Shown one piece after another: positions 1 through 11,240 of a stretch of 64,000 bases of DNA; the stretch's first letter is position 1, and each line of letters starts with the position of its first letter. The stretch spans positions 248,001 to 312,000 of the forward strand of contig JAAVTG010000523.1 in the NCBI GenBank assembly GCA_011947345.1, given 5' to 3'. The notes beneath the pieces are model-generated. The model searched no databases. It was not told where the DNA came from and saw only the letters and a list, made by a program, of their open reading frames with translations. This DNA is from Phytophthora quininea (lineage: Eukaryota; Oomycota; Peronosporomycetes; Peronosporales; Peronosporaceae). Position numbers and translations under genes: made by a program.

Positions 1-293
1 GTTCAGTGGCTGCTCGATCATGGTGCACAATTTAAATATGTGCATGACGTCGGGTGGGCTTGTCGCGGCGGGAACCTCGAGATAGTGAAATTGTTTCACG
101 AGCGCTTTAGTAACTTATTCTTTACGTATTCAATGAACCAAGCAGCCAGAAGAGGTCGTTTGGAGGTGATCAAGTGGTTCCCTGAACAGGTTGTACGACT
201 GACGCTATGGACTGGGCTGCTTCACGCGGCCATCTTGGTGTCGTCAAATGGCTGCACGAGAATCGAAGCGAGGGTTGCACCAATAAGCAGTAG
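1..293 (+). CDS. Ankyrin-repeat protein, C-terminal part (partial)
   Basis: This is the C-terminal end of an ankyrin-repeat protein that begins before the window. The frame shows repeat units such as [11 protein letters not shown] and [16 protein letters not shown], then [13 protein letters not shown]. After a one-base frame change near 189-190 (GG where GGG would keep frame) it continues with [20 protein letters not shown] and stops at 291-293. This unit spacing of about 26-33 residues with [10 protein letters not shown] is typical of large oomycete ankyrin families. Such proteins are protein-binding scaffolds; no partner or location can be read here. It resembles the minus-strand ankyrin gene at 1305-1674, so the two are probably paralogues. 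Confidence 0.7.
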
Positions 294-839
294 AAAGGGC
301 TATTCTAGCTGGACATTTTTCAGTGGTTTGCTACCTGTACGACAACGATTTAAGTAGAGTCTTTGTCGCCATGATTGCGGTTGAAGATCAAGCTTGGGCT
401 CTGCTGTAGCGCTAGTTGTCCACGCGCTCGAGCGGGAGTCCAATGGGAGAGGCATGAAGGAACCTGGCACGTGCCGCAGCGCCAGTGAAGCAAGGCAAGG
501 ATGACGGCACGGGTTCCTACTGGGCTTGGTGCTCGCGGCACAAGATGCAAGTGGGCGGAGACACGCGCTCACAACTACATGAACGCTGGATCTGGACAAG
601 GACACAAGGAGAACTACAGGAGAGAAGTTAGTTCAGGTCCGCCATTATGTTTGCTTTGTTTTCCATCATTAATAAACTTACCTCTTTGGTAACAACCCCG
701 GGTAAACGCGACAGTCTTCGACGCGGAATTCCGTGATGCAGCCGAGAAGAAACCTTTAGAAATGATGAAGATGATGATTAAGAAGCAAGAGTCGAACAGT
801 TTGAGAGGCTATACTATGTTATAGTGCATCCGTAAGGTG
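294..839. other. Stretch without a recognisable gene
   Basis: No open frame here has family resemblance. A possible polyadenylation-like AATAAA lies near 670 in a T-rich context, as at the end of a transcript or LTR. I could not define LTR ends or target duplications. Confidence 0.4.
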
Positions 840-1165
840 CTGTCAAACAAGTCCATCCACTCGAGAAATGGCGATGTCGCCATTTTGAATGCCATGCGAT
901 GGCTAAGGATGCACGAATATGACGGTCCAGTGATTGACGTGCTTGAGGATATTTGAAATTGGCCAAGTCATTTTTGCGGATAAATCCCACGAGGAATCAC
1001 TGCAATACGCAAACTGTGGCCACATTTTGACGAGGTGGTTACTTAAAAATGGCCCCGTGCCCGATGTGAAAACTCCCACAAAGCTTAATTAGAGAGGAAA
1101 TGCAGAGGCGATGTGGTGGATGCTGGAACAGTTCGCGCAGAAATTCTGTGTACACTGATGGCCAA
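840..1165 (+). pseudogene. Decayed ankyrin-repeat remnant
   Basis: Short frames read NAMRWLRMHEYDGPVIDVL near 880-950, then HILTRWLLKNGPVPDVK near 1020-1075. After a stop they continue with GNAEAMWWMLEQFAQK near 1095-1145. The pattern of hydrophobic helix pairs followed by WLL or WML matches degenerate oomycete ankyrin units. Stops interrupt it repeatedly. It has the orientation of the fragment at the window start and may be a second decayed paralogue. Confidence 0.4.
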
Positions 1166-1304
1166 GAAACCTAGAGGGTGGCAAAAAAAAGCTTTGTGGT
1201 TGAGCACACTCAATTTCAAAATGAAAAGTGCCAGATTATCTTGTGGTTATGGTAGACCATAATGATGGTGCTCCAAATCGATTTCGCAACCAAGTTTAGT
1301 GGAA

Positions 1305-1674
1305 TTCGTCAACTGTGGACGCATTTTCTCGCGGTTTCCGTGAGCTTGCTCCCTTTCCAAAAAGAAATTGCGCCATCACCGGTGTTCAACCACTTGACCA
1401 TATGCAGCTGACCGCAGTTGGCCGCTTCATCCATTGCGTACGTAATGAATAAGCTACTACAGCGCTAGTGGTACAATTTCCTCATCTCGAGGTTCCCGCC
1501 GCGACAAGCACACCCGATGGCTAACAGATTTTCAAGCAGCCACTGAACGACGTCGAGATGACCGCCGAACGCCGCAGAGCTGAGAGCATCGAAGGCACAT
1601 TTGCCGCATTGCTTTTGATGCGGCCACTCAGCAACGTGCAAATGTACTCCTCGAGCTGCCGCTTCCATCGCCAC
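1305..1674 (-). pseudogene. Ankyrin-repeat gene, 3' part (split by copia)
   Basis: This is the downstream half of an ankyrin gene whose upstream half lies at 6459-7203. The copia element occupies exactly the gap. Across the insertion the codons join in frame: SYEV before it and AMEAAARG after it, once one copy of the GCCAC target duplication is removed. Units seen include LSSAAFGGHLDVVQWLLEN and [19 protein letters not shown] then follows where the paralogue at 1-293 has a glutamate codon, and the frame continues with MDEAANCGQLHMVKWL to a stop near 1310. The insertion certainly disrupts the gene. Confidence 0.65.
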
Positions 1675-1878
1675 TGTTGAGGATTTGCCGCTGATCTGCT
1701 CTGTCGCAGACAGTACAAGGCAACTCGCAAGACAAGAGTATTGATATCGAAGCTTCCAGAGTTCTAGAACAGTGCTTCTGTAGGTGCTAGGTTAGGAAGG
1801 CATGCTCTGCACGCTTTCATCACAATGGTCACTTTTCATTCTGCACTGCAACGATCAAGAGCCCTTCCATTTGTTAGT
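1675..1878 (+). repeat. 5' LTR of copia-1
   Basis: Direct repeat of 204 bp, matched by 6250-6453. It begins TGTTGAGGATTTGCCG and ends just before the primer binding site at 1879. Confidence 0.92.
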
Positions 1879-1890
1879 GGTTATGAGCCC
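1879..1890 (+). other. Primer binding site, half-tRNA(iMet) type
   Basis: GGTTATGAGCCC directly follows the 5' LTR. It is the reverse complement of GGGCTCATAACC, the anticodon stem-loop of initiator tRNA(Met) (known for example in yeast), not of a tRNA 3' end. Drosophila copia primes in this way from a cleaved 5' half of initiator tRNA. The gag start codon ATG (1883-1885) lies inside the site. Confidence 0.75.
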
Positions 1891-4800
1891 AAATACGGCA
1901 AGTAACCCCAACGAAATTCTCACTGATGAGAATTATTTTCTTTGGGAATTCAATGCCCGCATGGCATTAGCGAGGAAGGGGCTGCAAGAGCATATTGTCG
2001 CCGCCATGAAGCCAGGAGAAGCAGCGCGCAGGGATACTGAGGAATGGAAAGTCGCCGATATGAAGGCTTTGGCTGTGGTGGCTAAGATGCTAAGTCCAAC
2101 GTACCAGTCGATGATTCGAGAGTCAAGTACGGCGCTGGAGGTCTGGGAGGCGTTGAAGGCATTCTTCGTGAAGCAGTCGCTCCACAACCGCGTTCAATTG
2201 AGGAAGCAGTTGTATGAGTTTACGCTGGGTTCGGGTGAAGATTTGATGGCACACATCGTACGGTTCGATGATCTGTGCTCGCGACTCGCTGCTGTTGGCG
2301 AGAAACTGTCGGATGACGAAAGGCTGTTATCCTGCTCGGTAGTTTACCGCAGGAGTACGATACGATGGTTCGTATCATCGAGGCGCAAGAGAACGTAACG
2401 CTACTCGACACGAAGGAGATGCTACGCCGTGAAGCTGAAGTTATCCAGAAGAGAGACGCCAAGGAACAAGCATTTAGAGCCTCTGTGCATGGACAAGGAA
2501 ACCGTGGCCGCGGAAGAGGAAACGGGCGTCGTGGTGGATACAGTCGTGGAGGTGGTCGTGGAGGCAGCGGTCGACGGTGGAACGGAAATGGGAGAAGTAA
2601 CTTCAACGGGACTTGCTTTGAGTGCAAGCAACATGGGCACAAGAGCGCTGACTGCCCACGCTTGAGGGAAGGTGCTTGTGACGAGTATGTATTCTCCGCT
2701 ACGAGTATAACGACGACTAACAAGATGGTGTGGATTTTGGATAGCGGTGCTAGTTCGCACATGTCCGGGGATCAAGCGGACTTTGATGATCTTCGAGAGT
2801 TAACTGAGCCGATTGATATCACCGTGGCGAATGGGCAACGTCTGAGAGCAGCTGGGGTTGGATCTGTGAAGATTCTCGTGGAGGATGAAGCGAAAGTCAC
2901 GCTTACGGATGCGTTGTTTGTGCCAAGGCTAGATCGTAAGCTCATGTCGATACCTGCGTTAACCGCAAGGGGCGTTGGGGTGCATTTCCAAGCTAACAAG
3001 GCGATACTTTCGTTCGATGGCCGCACGATTGCAAGAATTCCACGCGTTGGCAAGTTGTTCGCGCTAGAAGTAGGACGTACCCTGGAAGAAGAAGCGAATC
3101 AAGCAGTCGCTTCATACGAGCACTGTGGTGGTGTATGGCATGCACGACTAGGTCATGTGTCTGACAAGAAACTCAAGTTGATAAGTACCGCGTACGATGA
3201 CTTGAACATCAGTGATGGCGATGGTTCCGGGGTTTGTGAAGGGTGTGCGAAAGGTAAAATGTCGACCAGATCGTTCTCGCACAAGTCTGGTAGTGTGATC
3301 AAGACGAGTGCTCCATTTGAGATTGTGCACAGTGACGTCATGGGTCCGTTGAAACCCAAGTCGAAGGGAGGAGCGCAGTACATCGTCACGTTCATCGATG
3401 ACTTTTCTCGGTTTGTTCAAGTGTACCTCATCGCGTCAAAGAACCTTGTCTTTCAGCGATTCGTGGGGTTTACAGCATTGGTGAAGACGCAGTACCAGCA
3501 GCGTGTTAAGTGCATTCGTAGTGACAATGGTGGCGAATACACCAGCAAGCGGTTCGGTGAGTTCTGCAGACAAGAAGGGATCATCCATCAGACGAGTGCT
3601 CCGTACTCACCGCAACAGAGTGGGTTAGCAGAGCGCATGAATCGCACGCTCACCGAGATGGCACGCTCGATGCTATACCACATGCAGGTAGACAAGCAGT
3701 GGTGGGGAGAAGCCTTGATGACGGCTGCACACGTTGTCAATCGCATCCCGAACACCGCTCGTCCTGGAACTAGCCCGATTGAAGTTCTCAGTGGTGTCAA
3801 GGCGTCGTTGGAGTATTTGCGTGTTTTCGGCTCTCGCGGTTATGTTTTCGTGGAGAAGGTGAAGCGCAAGAAGCTTGATGCTAAGGCACACCGATGCATT
3901 TTTCTCGGTTATGCTGAAGGTAGCAAGGCGTATCGCGTCTGGGATTGTGAAGAAGAGCGCTTAGTGACCACACGCACGGTGAAACTGGATGAGCGTCCTC
4001 CATCCTTGTACACGAATGTTGAAGGTGGAAACTCGACCGGCTCAGTAGACCAGCAGAATGTGTTTGAATTTGATGACTTGCCGGAACTGCCTAGTGGAGG
4101 AGCACATGCTGAAGGTGGCACAATGATGTGGTCATGGAGGAAGTCAGGGAACCTGACGCTGCAGACGACATGGAAATCGATGAAGAAGGTGAATCTACGG
4201 CGCTCGTACCGTCAGCGATAAACGCACCTGCTGTGATGGAAGGGGGAGAACGAACGCGCAAGAGCTGCAAGGTTCTAACTTCCATCACAACGAACTGGTT
4301 CATTCAACAGCTCGGCGATCTGAACACCGGTTGGCCGTAGATGACGCTCTTGCTCATTCGACCCGACTATCAAGTGCAATCAATTCGACTCCCGACCGCA
4401 GTGTGCTACAACCTCTACTTAATGGAGTTGAACCGTCTCGAGCTATTGTACCTCATGGCGGACATGAAAGCCGCATTGTTTTCTCTGGAGTCACTCGTCG
4501 TACCAGTGCTTCGCAGCGAGATCGTCCACGCCTACTCGAAAACGGAGATGAAGATAGTGCTCCTACACGCGAACGTGAAACTCGCCTGCTCACTAGTGAA
4601 CCTGACTCGATTTCTTCGGCGAGAGCTGACAACGATACTAGTGAGCCTGAAAGCAAGCGTCCCCGACTTGATGAATATGAAATCGCTCTTTCTGCTGCTG
4701 AAGTACCTCAAAGCTATGCTGAAGCGATGGCTTCCCCGAGGCAAAGTACTGGAAGGAGGCTATTCGAGGTGAGATCCGGTCGCACGTCAGAAATCACACT

Positions 4801-6243
4801 TGGGACTTGATCATGAGACCGCGAGGAGTGAAAGTTATTGGTTCGAAGTGGGTCTTTGCATACAAGTACAACGAGAAGGGGAGATTGTGCGCTATAAAGC
4901 ACGGCTAGTCGCACTCGGATATCTCCAAACACATGGGATTGACTACTTCCACACGTATTCTCCTGTCGCAAGCACGAACACGATTCGAGTATTTTTGTCT
5001 GTGTGCTGCCACAAGGGTCTGGGAATTCGGCAGTTCGACGTTGAGACGGCGTTCCTGAATGGGAATCTCACAGAAGTCGTGTACATGGCGATACCCGAAG
5101 GAATCCAAGCCAAGACCGGGATGGTGTGCAAGCTACGACGCAGCCTGTACGGACTGAAACAAGCTGCTGCAGTCTGGTACCAAACAATCCGTGCTGCGTT
5201 CAAGAAGATGGACTTTCGTGAATGTCGCGCTGGTCCATGTCTGTTCGTTCGTAGTGGCAAGTCACCAGTATACATTATCCTCTACGTGGATGACCTGCTA
5301 ATTGGCTGCAAGACGGATGCAGAAGCTGAAGCTATTTGTGCGGAATTGGGATCGCAATTCACAGTGAAGTCAATTGGTGATGCTCGATTCGTCCTCGGCA
5401 TTGAGATCCAGTACAACCTTAAAAAGGGGGCTGCTACTTCGACAGACACAGTTTATCGCAAAACTGCTAGAGAAGTTCGGTCAGCAAGGCTGCAATTCTG
5501 TCCGCAATCCTCTAGTTCTTGGTCAAGACCTCAACCAAGATGACTCGCATGAGATGCTCCAAGACGAGACTAAGTTTCGAGAGCTCATTGGGTCTTTGCT
5601 GTACGTGGCCAACGCAACGAGACCGGATGTTAGTGTTGCTCTGTCTATTCTATCCCAGTTCTTGGACAGCCCGCGTGAGATTCATTGGAATGTTGCAATT
5701 CGAGTTCTCCGTTACCTGAAGAGCACATCAACGCTCGGAATTCAATTTCGCCGCGATAAGCATCTCGCGTTGGAAGCCTTTGCCGACGCAAACTGGGGCG
5801 GAGACAAATCGACGCGTCGCTCGACGTCTGGAGCGCTGTTGCTACTTGGAGGTCCACCTGCTGTATTCAAGAGCAAACGTCAGGCTACTGTTGCACTCTC
5901 ATCAGCCGAGGCTGAATACATGTCACTCGCATTGGCAACGCAAGAGGTAATTTGGCTACATTACCTGCTGTTCGAGATGGGCTTCAAAGTGGAGAAGCCA
6001 ACGATGGTTTATCTTGACAACAAGTCGGCGATCAGCATCGCGTCCAACCACGGATACACCCCGCGCGCGAAACACATCGATCTACGAGCTCACTTTATTC
6101 GTGATCATGTCGAGGCAAACACCATCTCACTACACCACGTGGCTTCAGAAGACCAACTCGCGGACTACCTGACTAAACCTATTCCGACACCTCAGCTAGT
6201 GAAATTGCGCGAAGCAAGCGGGATCAAGGAGCATGCGAGTTGA
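1883..6243 (+). pseudogene. copia-1 gag-pol polyprotein (frame-shifted)
   Basis: The polyprotein starts at ATG 1883. Gag runs to about 2670 with an RG-rich stretch and the zinc knuckle CFECKQHGHKSADC. The aspartic protease has DSGASSHM near 2745. Integrase has its zinc-binding HARLGH segment near 3140 and a D,D,E core (SDVMGP near 3330, SDNGGEY near 3525, SGLAERMNR near 3620). Reverse transcriptase has YVDDLL near 5285. RNase H starts near 5560 and has FADANWGG near 5780. The frame changes near 2332, 4120, 4245, 4736, 4877 and 5428. Five of these are consistent with loss of one base in a C, A or G run; the last looks like a gained G. As written it cannot yield a complete polyprotein, but sequencing error is a serious alternative. 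Confidence 0.88.
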
Positions 6244-6249
6244 GGGGAG

Positions 6250-6453
6250 TGTTGAGGATTTGCCGCTGATCTGCTCTGTCGCAGACAGTACAAGGCAACT
6301 CGCAAGACAAGAGTGTTGATATCGAAGCTTCCAGAGTTCTAGAACAGTGCTTCTGTAGGTGCTAGGTTAGGAAGGCATGCTCTGCACGCTTTCATCACAA
6401 TGGTCACTTTTCATTCTGCACTGCAACGATCAAGAGCCCTTCCATTTGTTAGT
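6250..6453 (+). repeat. 3' LTR of copia-1
   Basis: 204-bp copy of the 5' LTR. It is preceded by the purine-rich polypurine tract GAGGGGAG (6242-6249), which overlaps the stop codon of the polyprotein. The TSD copy GCCAC follows at 6454. Confidence 0.92.
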
Positions 6454-6458
6454 GCCAC

Positions 6459-7203
6459 TTCATAGGACGCCGACCCAGCCACATTTTCGTACGACCACTG
6501 AGCCACGCGTAAATGACCGTATTTCGCAGCTCGACTGATTGCTCCACCCGAACGAGTTTCTGGGCGGTTCTTGTGCAGCCATTTCACCATTTCCAAGCTG
6601 TCTCTCTTGGCAGCTTTGTCCATCGTTTTGCAGTCGAATGGCCTAGACCATTACGGTGGAGCCACGTCAAAATGTCGAGATTTCCTGCATGGTTGAGTGC
6701 ATCACTAAAATCTGCCTTCCACGGCCGACGATCATCCTGCCGTTCGACAGATATCCACTGTAATATATATAATTGTCCGCCTCTAGCAGCAGCAAGCACA
6801 CCTTGTTTTAGTCTGGTGCAACCCATACCAACAAAAACTCCAGTTTCTCAATTGGAGCTCCACGTTCGCAGGCCCTTGAAAACACTCGGTTGTCCAGAAA
6901 TTCATTCAGAAAGCGGTCGATGGATATCACCACGTGCATTACGTCTCCAGGGTTCGCAGGAAAACATTCACGGCAGACGAATTGCGTGGTAGTGCGGATA
7001 AAGCTTCGTGTCGGTGGCATCTTCACTTCTTTACTGAAGTCTGCTTTCATTTTACAACGCGAAGTCATCTTCACAAAAGTGGCAGGTATAATGCGGAGGT
7101 TACATTTTCGGTGTAACCGAACTGTAGCCATTTCCATTGCACTTGATGTTTGTATGTACAACGGCAGCACCGCGTCGCTTTTGATAAACATTGCACCAGT
7201 CAT
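6459..7203 (-). pseudogene. Ankyrin-repeat gene, 5' part (split by copia)
   Basis: This is the upstream half of the ankyrin gene that continues at 1305-1674. A plausible start is the ATG at 7203 (MTGAMFIKSDAVLPL). After an N-terminal leader of about 120 residues, ankyrin units appear: GVLAAARGGQLYILQWI, DALNHAGNLDILTWLHRNG, AAKRDSLEMVKWLHKNR and AAKYGHLRVAQW. Two frame changes, near 6830 and 6622, would each be repaired by one extra base in a G run or an A run. Apart from these the only clear lesion on this side is the copia insertion at its 3' edge. Confidence 0.6.
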
Positions 7204-7248
7204 CTTCTTGCACCGCTGTGGCCACTTGTCCGAGCCGTTTAGTCGCGC

Positions 7249-8397
7249 ATGGCGGCCTTGGACGCGGCGCTGCCTGTGGGGATGCAGCTGGTGAGCGCTC
7301 TGGACGACGCGGAGGCTCTCTCTCCGCCTGGCAGCTCGTCCAGCGCCTCGGAACACGTGCGGAGGCGCTGCTGCTGCCCCTGGAGGGCGCCGACGCGCTG
7401 GACGTGGAGATGGACATCGACGTGGACGTGTTCCGACCGAGCGCCATGCTGGGCGCCGACGCCTTCGAGGATGGCGAGCTCTACGGCTCCAGCTTCCAGC
7501 CAGGTAAGGGGTTCCGCACGGAGGTTTATGTCGTTTCTAAAACTCATTTCTATATTTGATTTCTATAGCAGACTTGGGTGATGCCGAAGCGGATATCGAG
7601 CAAATGCTGCTGTGTGGATCTGAATATGGAGGTCACGGTCACCATAACCACCAACACCAAACTGCCCCGGGGCAGGGATGTCAATGCCGGAATTTTGCCA
7701 TCCTAGCCAACAGGGTACACACCAAGGAGAAAGGGGTTACTTCCGATGCGGCTAAACACCGCAAGAAAGTGTTATGCCACACGTTTGGCTCCGGATCCAG
7801 ACTGCAGGGCTTTGATTTTGGAGAGGGGCAGTGCAGGATCCTTTGCAGCAGCAGGATGTCGAGATGGACGGCAGGGTTACTCCAATTCCGAACGAGGTTA
7901 CGGTGAAGCAGCAACAGGTTGCACAGGTGGTTCCAGCCACACCAGAGCGAATCCAGCCGCGCACGGTGAAAGAAGAGACGGTATTTAGCACGCCACAGCG
8001 AGAATACCTGTCACACGTATTGTCCAGCCCAGTAAGCACCAGCTTCATATCGCTGGAAAGCATTTCGACGCCCTTGTCGACGATTTCTAGATCGACGGCA
8101 GATGCTGAGGCGCCTGTGATGGTGCGCTCGCTATCACCGGCAGATGAACTGGAGAAAATGGCGGGTGGCGGTGCAAAGACGACCACGCCGAAGATGAACA
8201 TGTTGAGAGGCAACTTTCAGGTCTCTCCAGGCCACGACTCGGTGCCTCTGGTGAAACCCACACCGGCTTTACCGCCGCCTTATTTACGAGGTGCGCTCGA
8301 GTCGCCTGAGAAACGCCGCGCACACTCGAAAACGTTTAATTCGTTCGCACAGTCACTGTCGTTCTCGTTTCCAAACGAGTCGGCGGCGAAAAGGTGA
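7249..8397 (+). CDS. Unknown protein gene with one short intron
   Basis: I do not recognise the family. The start is ATG 7249 (MAALDAALPVGMQLVSALDD). Exon 1 then becomes acidic (DVEMDIDVDVFRPSAM) and ends at the donor CAG|GTAAGG. An intron of 65 bp (7504-7568) ends TTCTATAG. Exon 2 continues in the same frame with DLGDAEADIEQMLLCGSEYG and a His-rich GHGHHNHQHQ. The last 180 residues are low-complexity, rich in Ser, Thr and Pro, with several SP/TP sites and a basic C-terminal tail. Two frame changes are needed (near 7358 and 7826); both fit one missing base in a G run. The composition suggests a regulatory, mostly disordered protein, but I assign no function. Confidence 0.5.
7504..7568 (+). 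other. Intron, 65 bp
   Basis: Donor GTAAGG, acceptor TTTCTATAG. Splicing joins codons in phase (FQP then ADLGDAE). The short length is typical of oomycete introns. Confidence 0.6.
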
Positions 8398-8707
8398 AGG
8401 GACAAGAAACATGGTGGTGATGAACTATCAGAGATGCAAACAAACCAACAAAAACAAGGGATCTGTCCCATCACGATTGCCGTGAGATTCTGATCAAGAA
8501 ACGATGACAAAAGATATTTCAGGCGATACGAATGCAGTAGTATAGGTAATGAAGAACGAGGCAGCGCTGGCAAGCAAGCTGAGCGGCCATGGTACGTGAT
8601 TGAGTTTGTACACGAATAAGCAGAAAAAATCAAGCACGTGAGAGAGCCACGCCCCGTGTCAGTTGATGCATTTATGGAGAACTTTATTCCTGGTCTTTTA
8701 TTTTACG
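8398..8707. other. Intergenic
   Basis: I see no coding frame here that fits either neighbour and no recognisable repeat. Confidence 0.4.
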
Positions 8708-9972
8708 ATGAGCCGTGACGCGGTTGCTCGCGTTGTGGGGACGACCGTGGTCGTCCTTCGTCCTCTGCGTTATATGTTTGATGTGGAGACTGACGTTGCA
8801 GTGGTGAGCGAGGAAGATACAAGTTTATTGCCGTTTGACGTCGTTCATGTTCATCTGCGAGCAGCTACAAGACCCCGTTAATGGAGCGAGCCGAACTCTT
8901 GAATGGATTCTTGCGAGCAGATACTGTTATCCACAGCAGCGCAGCATCAAGACTAAATGGCTTCTCTACCGGTGTCAATAGCATGGATAAATACAAGTTC
9001 GAAGGGCCAGAAAGTAAGGACATATCCGGCGACGATGATCCCAACGAGGAGAGAATGCTTAGTTCATTACGAGGATCTTTCATTTGGATCCTCGTTCGTA
9101 TCCAGCCGATAGTCCGCAATACTATTCCAGATACATCCAACGGGAAAAACACGCTGCGAGTGCAGTACCAGTTGTCCCCGGCAAGCGAGAGTTACTGTCT
9201 TCCTATTGATCACACGAATGTACGTTCAAGATGTTATGGTATTGCACTCAATCGAAGCCGAGCTCATTTTATTTTTCTGCAGGTAGTTAAGCTTTTAGTG
9301 ACCGACGAGCTCCTCGATCAAGTCGATACGAACGAGCTGCAATTCAATTTTTATCAGTACCGCTGACTACGAACGAACCATCTGAATCCAAGCACGCCGA
9401 AGCACAATCCGTCGCCGCGACTATCACGAATGCTGTTTATAATGATGCGGCATTGGCCGCAGCTGAGGAGGTTCGCCGTCGACAACGAGTTGAAGATGAA
9501 CTCGTCGAAGCGAAATCAGCAGCTCAAGCTAAAGACCGTGAGCGTCTGGAAGCTCTACTCCGAGCAAAACGTGATGCGGAACGTGCACAAGAACTCGAGT
9601 TGGCTAAAACCGAGCAGACTTTTGCGAGGTCACTGTTGGAGAAAGAATTGGCGACTCGGGAGCAGCAAAACCAAGATCTGAAGCAAGCACGCCAGCAATT
9701 GGAGGATCAACTGCGAGCTAGCAACGAAAACGCTCAACGATTCCAGGTGAACATTACCTCCACGGATCAAGCTCTTGAGGTAAGAGAACCGTCGTGCACT
9801 ACCCAAAGCTAAAGGACGGCTATTTAACAATCGTGATTTATTTGAACAGCTTCTTCGACAACGTGCGGCAAGTGACGCTAAGGAACGGGAAGAACTCCAA
9901 CGCCGACTACGAATGCTAGAAGAAGAGAAAATGGCCCTGCAAAACAAAAGTCGAGCATGCCTGCTTCAATGA
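8708..9972 (+). CDS. Coiled-coil protein gene with two introns
   Basis: The family is not recognised. The probable start is ATG 8708 (MSRDAVARVVGTTVVVLRPL). The N-terminal 200 or so residues are mixed and include a DISGDDDPNEE acidic patch. From about 9445 to 9965 there is a strongly charged heptad region (AAEEVRRRQRVEDELVEAKS and onward) that predicts a long coiled coil. Two introns fit the frame: 9220-9282 (donor GTACGT, acceptor TTCTGCAG) and 9780-9849 (donor GTAAGAG, acceptor TTGAACAG). Frame changes near 8845 and 9350 are needed; the second fits a lost T in a T run. The 3' end abuts a FLAPWC family copy directly, so the original C-terminus may be lost. Confidence 0.5.
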
Positions 9973-9984
9973 AGCATTTTATTC

Positions 9985-11240
9985 CGTTTGTCAGTGTGTG
10001 GACTATGCTGTGTGGAAATACTTGCTGGTACACCACTGTGCACTCGACACTGGAGTCGAAGGGAGAATAAATTTTGAGGTTGGAATTCCCGTTTACGACC
10101 ATGTGGAGTTCCCAGGCGAAACCAACGAGAGCTCTACAAAACCTTTACATCGTCTTGAGGAGGTTGCTCAAGCGGAACGAACTGTACAAACGCAATGAGA
10201 TAAATATTCCTACAGAACTTTTAATTAAGACACGGAGGAAGGATCTCTTAGCTGTGAGTTTGGTTAGGAGCCAATGCAGCTGGACCTGCTCCAATATCAC
10301 AGTTGTGAGAACCCCCACTTGTCCAGGACGTTGGAGAACTGGATTCAGAACAATGTTTGGTTTTCGGAAATATCTTTCGTGGGCCTAACACACACAGATT
10401 TGGCGACCGGTGAAGGCATTTCCATGAAAGCAGTCGCGAGGACCACGAGGGTCTTTTTGGCGAAACACGACGAACTCTTACGGATGCGAAGTATCATATT
10501 AAGGGCAAACAGGTAGCAGCTCAAAGCGGTATCGGCTCAATGAAGTGTAGGTGCTTCTGCCGATTGGACAGCATCAAATTGTAAGTCACAATGCTGTACT
10601 TGGCACTAGCCCAGCCCCGAACTAATTGCGTTTACCCAGTCACTTTTGCTATCGTCACTGAACGTTCGAATGCGATGAACTGCTTCTTGAAATATCAACG
10701 GGCGAGAACTCGAGCCAAAAGACCATCGAATGGGAGCTAGCAACCACTTCCGGAGCACTCCCCTGTTGATTGGCACGACATTCTGTCATTTGCGACGGCT
10801 CTCAGTAATTCTAGCGCTCGCCCGCTTGCATGTTAACCCGATCTCCGTGACGAATATGTGGACCATCGCCCCATAAAGTTTTAGCTCTCGCGGATATCAG
10901 GCAGATATAAAGCTGCTTCTGGAGATGTTGGAGACAAATCGACGATTGGAGTACTTTAAGCTGAACGTGACAACTAACAGTGGGTATCACAAATATAAAA
11001 GGATTTCCGGAAACACCACCAAGACCCACTTGCCCAAGCGCTTGGCCCTCTGCTGATAGAAAGTAAAATTGACATTTTGAGTGTGCTTCCGCCACGACTC
11101 CAACCAAAACGAAAGACGCCACGAAGTTCCAGATGTGAACTGAACCAAGGCATAGTTGAGAATATTTTCGCATTTGCTGCGCCCCCAGTACTACGTCAAG
11201 TCTTCTTTTCCTCGGACCGTTATGTCTGGGACGACAATTG
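9985..11240 (+). pseudogene. FLAPWC-family copy 1, rearranged pseudogene
   Basis: The N-terminal motif is missing. Recognisable pieces in order are: DYAVWKYLLVHHCALDTG near 10000-10055 (matches AWKFILKEFCQVDVG of copy 4); LEEVAQAERTVQ near 10160; MQLDLLQYHSCENPHLSRT near 10275 (matches EPMVVDFLLYSNGTGPEM); an inverted block at 10560-10745; LEMLETNRRLEYFKLNV near 10925; and the C-terminal FAFAAPPVLRQVFFSSDRY near 11170-11225. Many stops and shifts lie between. The gene is clearly dead in this copy. Confidence 0.7.
10560..10745 (-). pseudogene. Inverted segment of FLAPWC-family copy 1
   Basis: On the minus strand this block reads IRWSFGSSSRPL, then RIRTFSDDSKSDWVNAISSG and CQVQHCDLQF. It corresponds to the IRWDFDDN...VRTFSDDGNSEWVDVIVPG...CQVQRSALTF region of copy 4. 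The parts of copy 1 on both sides are on the plus strand, so this is a local inversion or an inserted reversed fragment. Confidence 0.7.

Larger units (their letters stand above)
1675..6453 (+). mobile_element. Ty1/copia LTR retrotransposon, complete (copia-1)
   Basis: This is a full-length 4,779-bp element. Two 204-bp LTRs (1675-1878 and 6250-6453) differ at one position that I could find, near 1739. It is flanked by the 5-bp target duplication GCCAC (1670-1674 and 6454-6458). The order is LTR, primer binding site, gag with CCHC zinc knuckle, protease, integrase, reverse transcriptase, RNase H, polypurine tract and LTR. The order integrase before reverse transcriptase defines copia. The LTR ends are not the canonical TG...CA: they begin TGTTGAGG and end TGTTAGT. 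It was inserted into an ankyrin gene on the opposite strand. The coding region carries several frame changes. Confidence 0.93.

Noticed and set aside
1879..1890. A partial tRNA gene
   Set aside because: Only 12 bases match the initiator tRNA anticodon arm, and in antisense; this is a primer binding site.
2220..2762. Pro/Arg-rich minus-strand frame of 180 codons
   Set aside because: Antisense shadow of the RG-rich nucleocapsid of copia-1.
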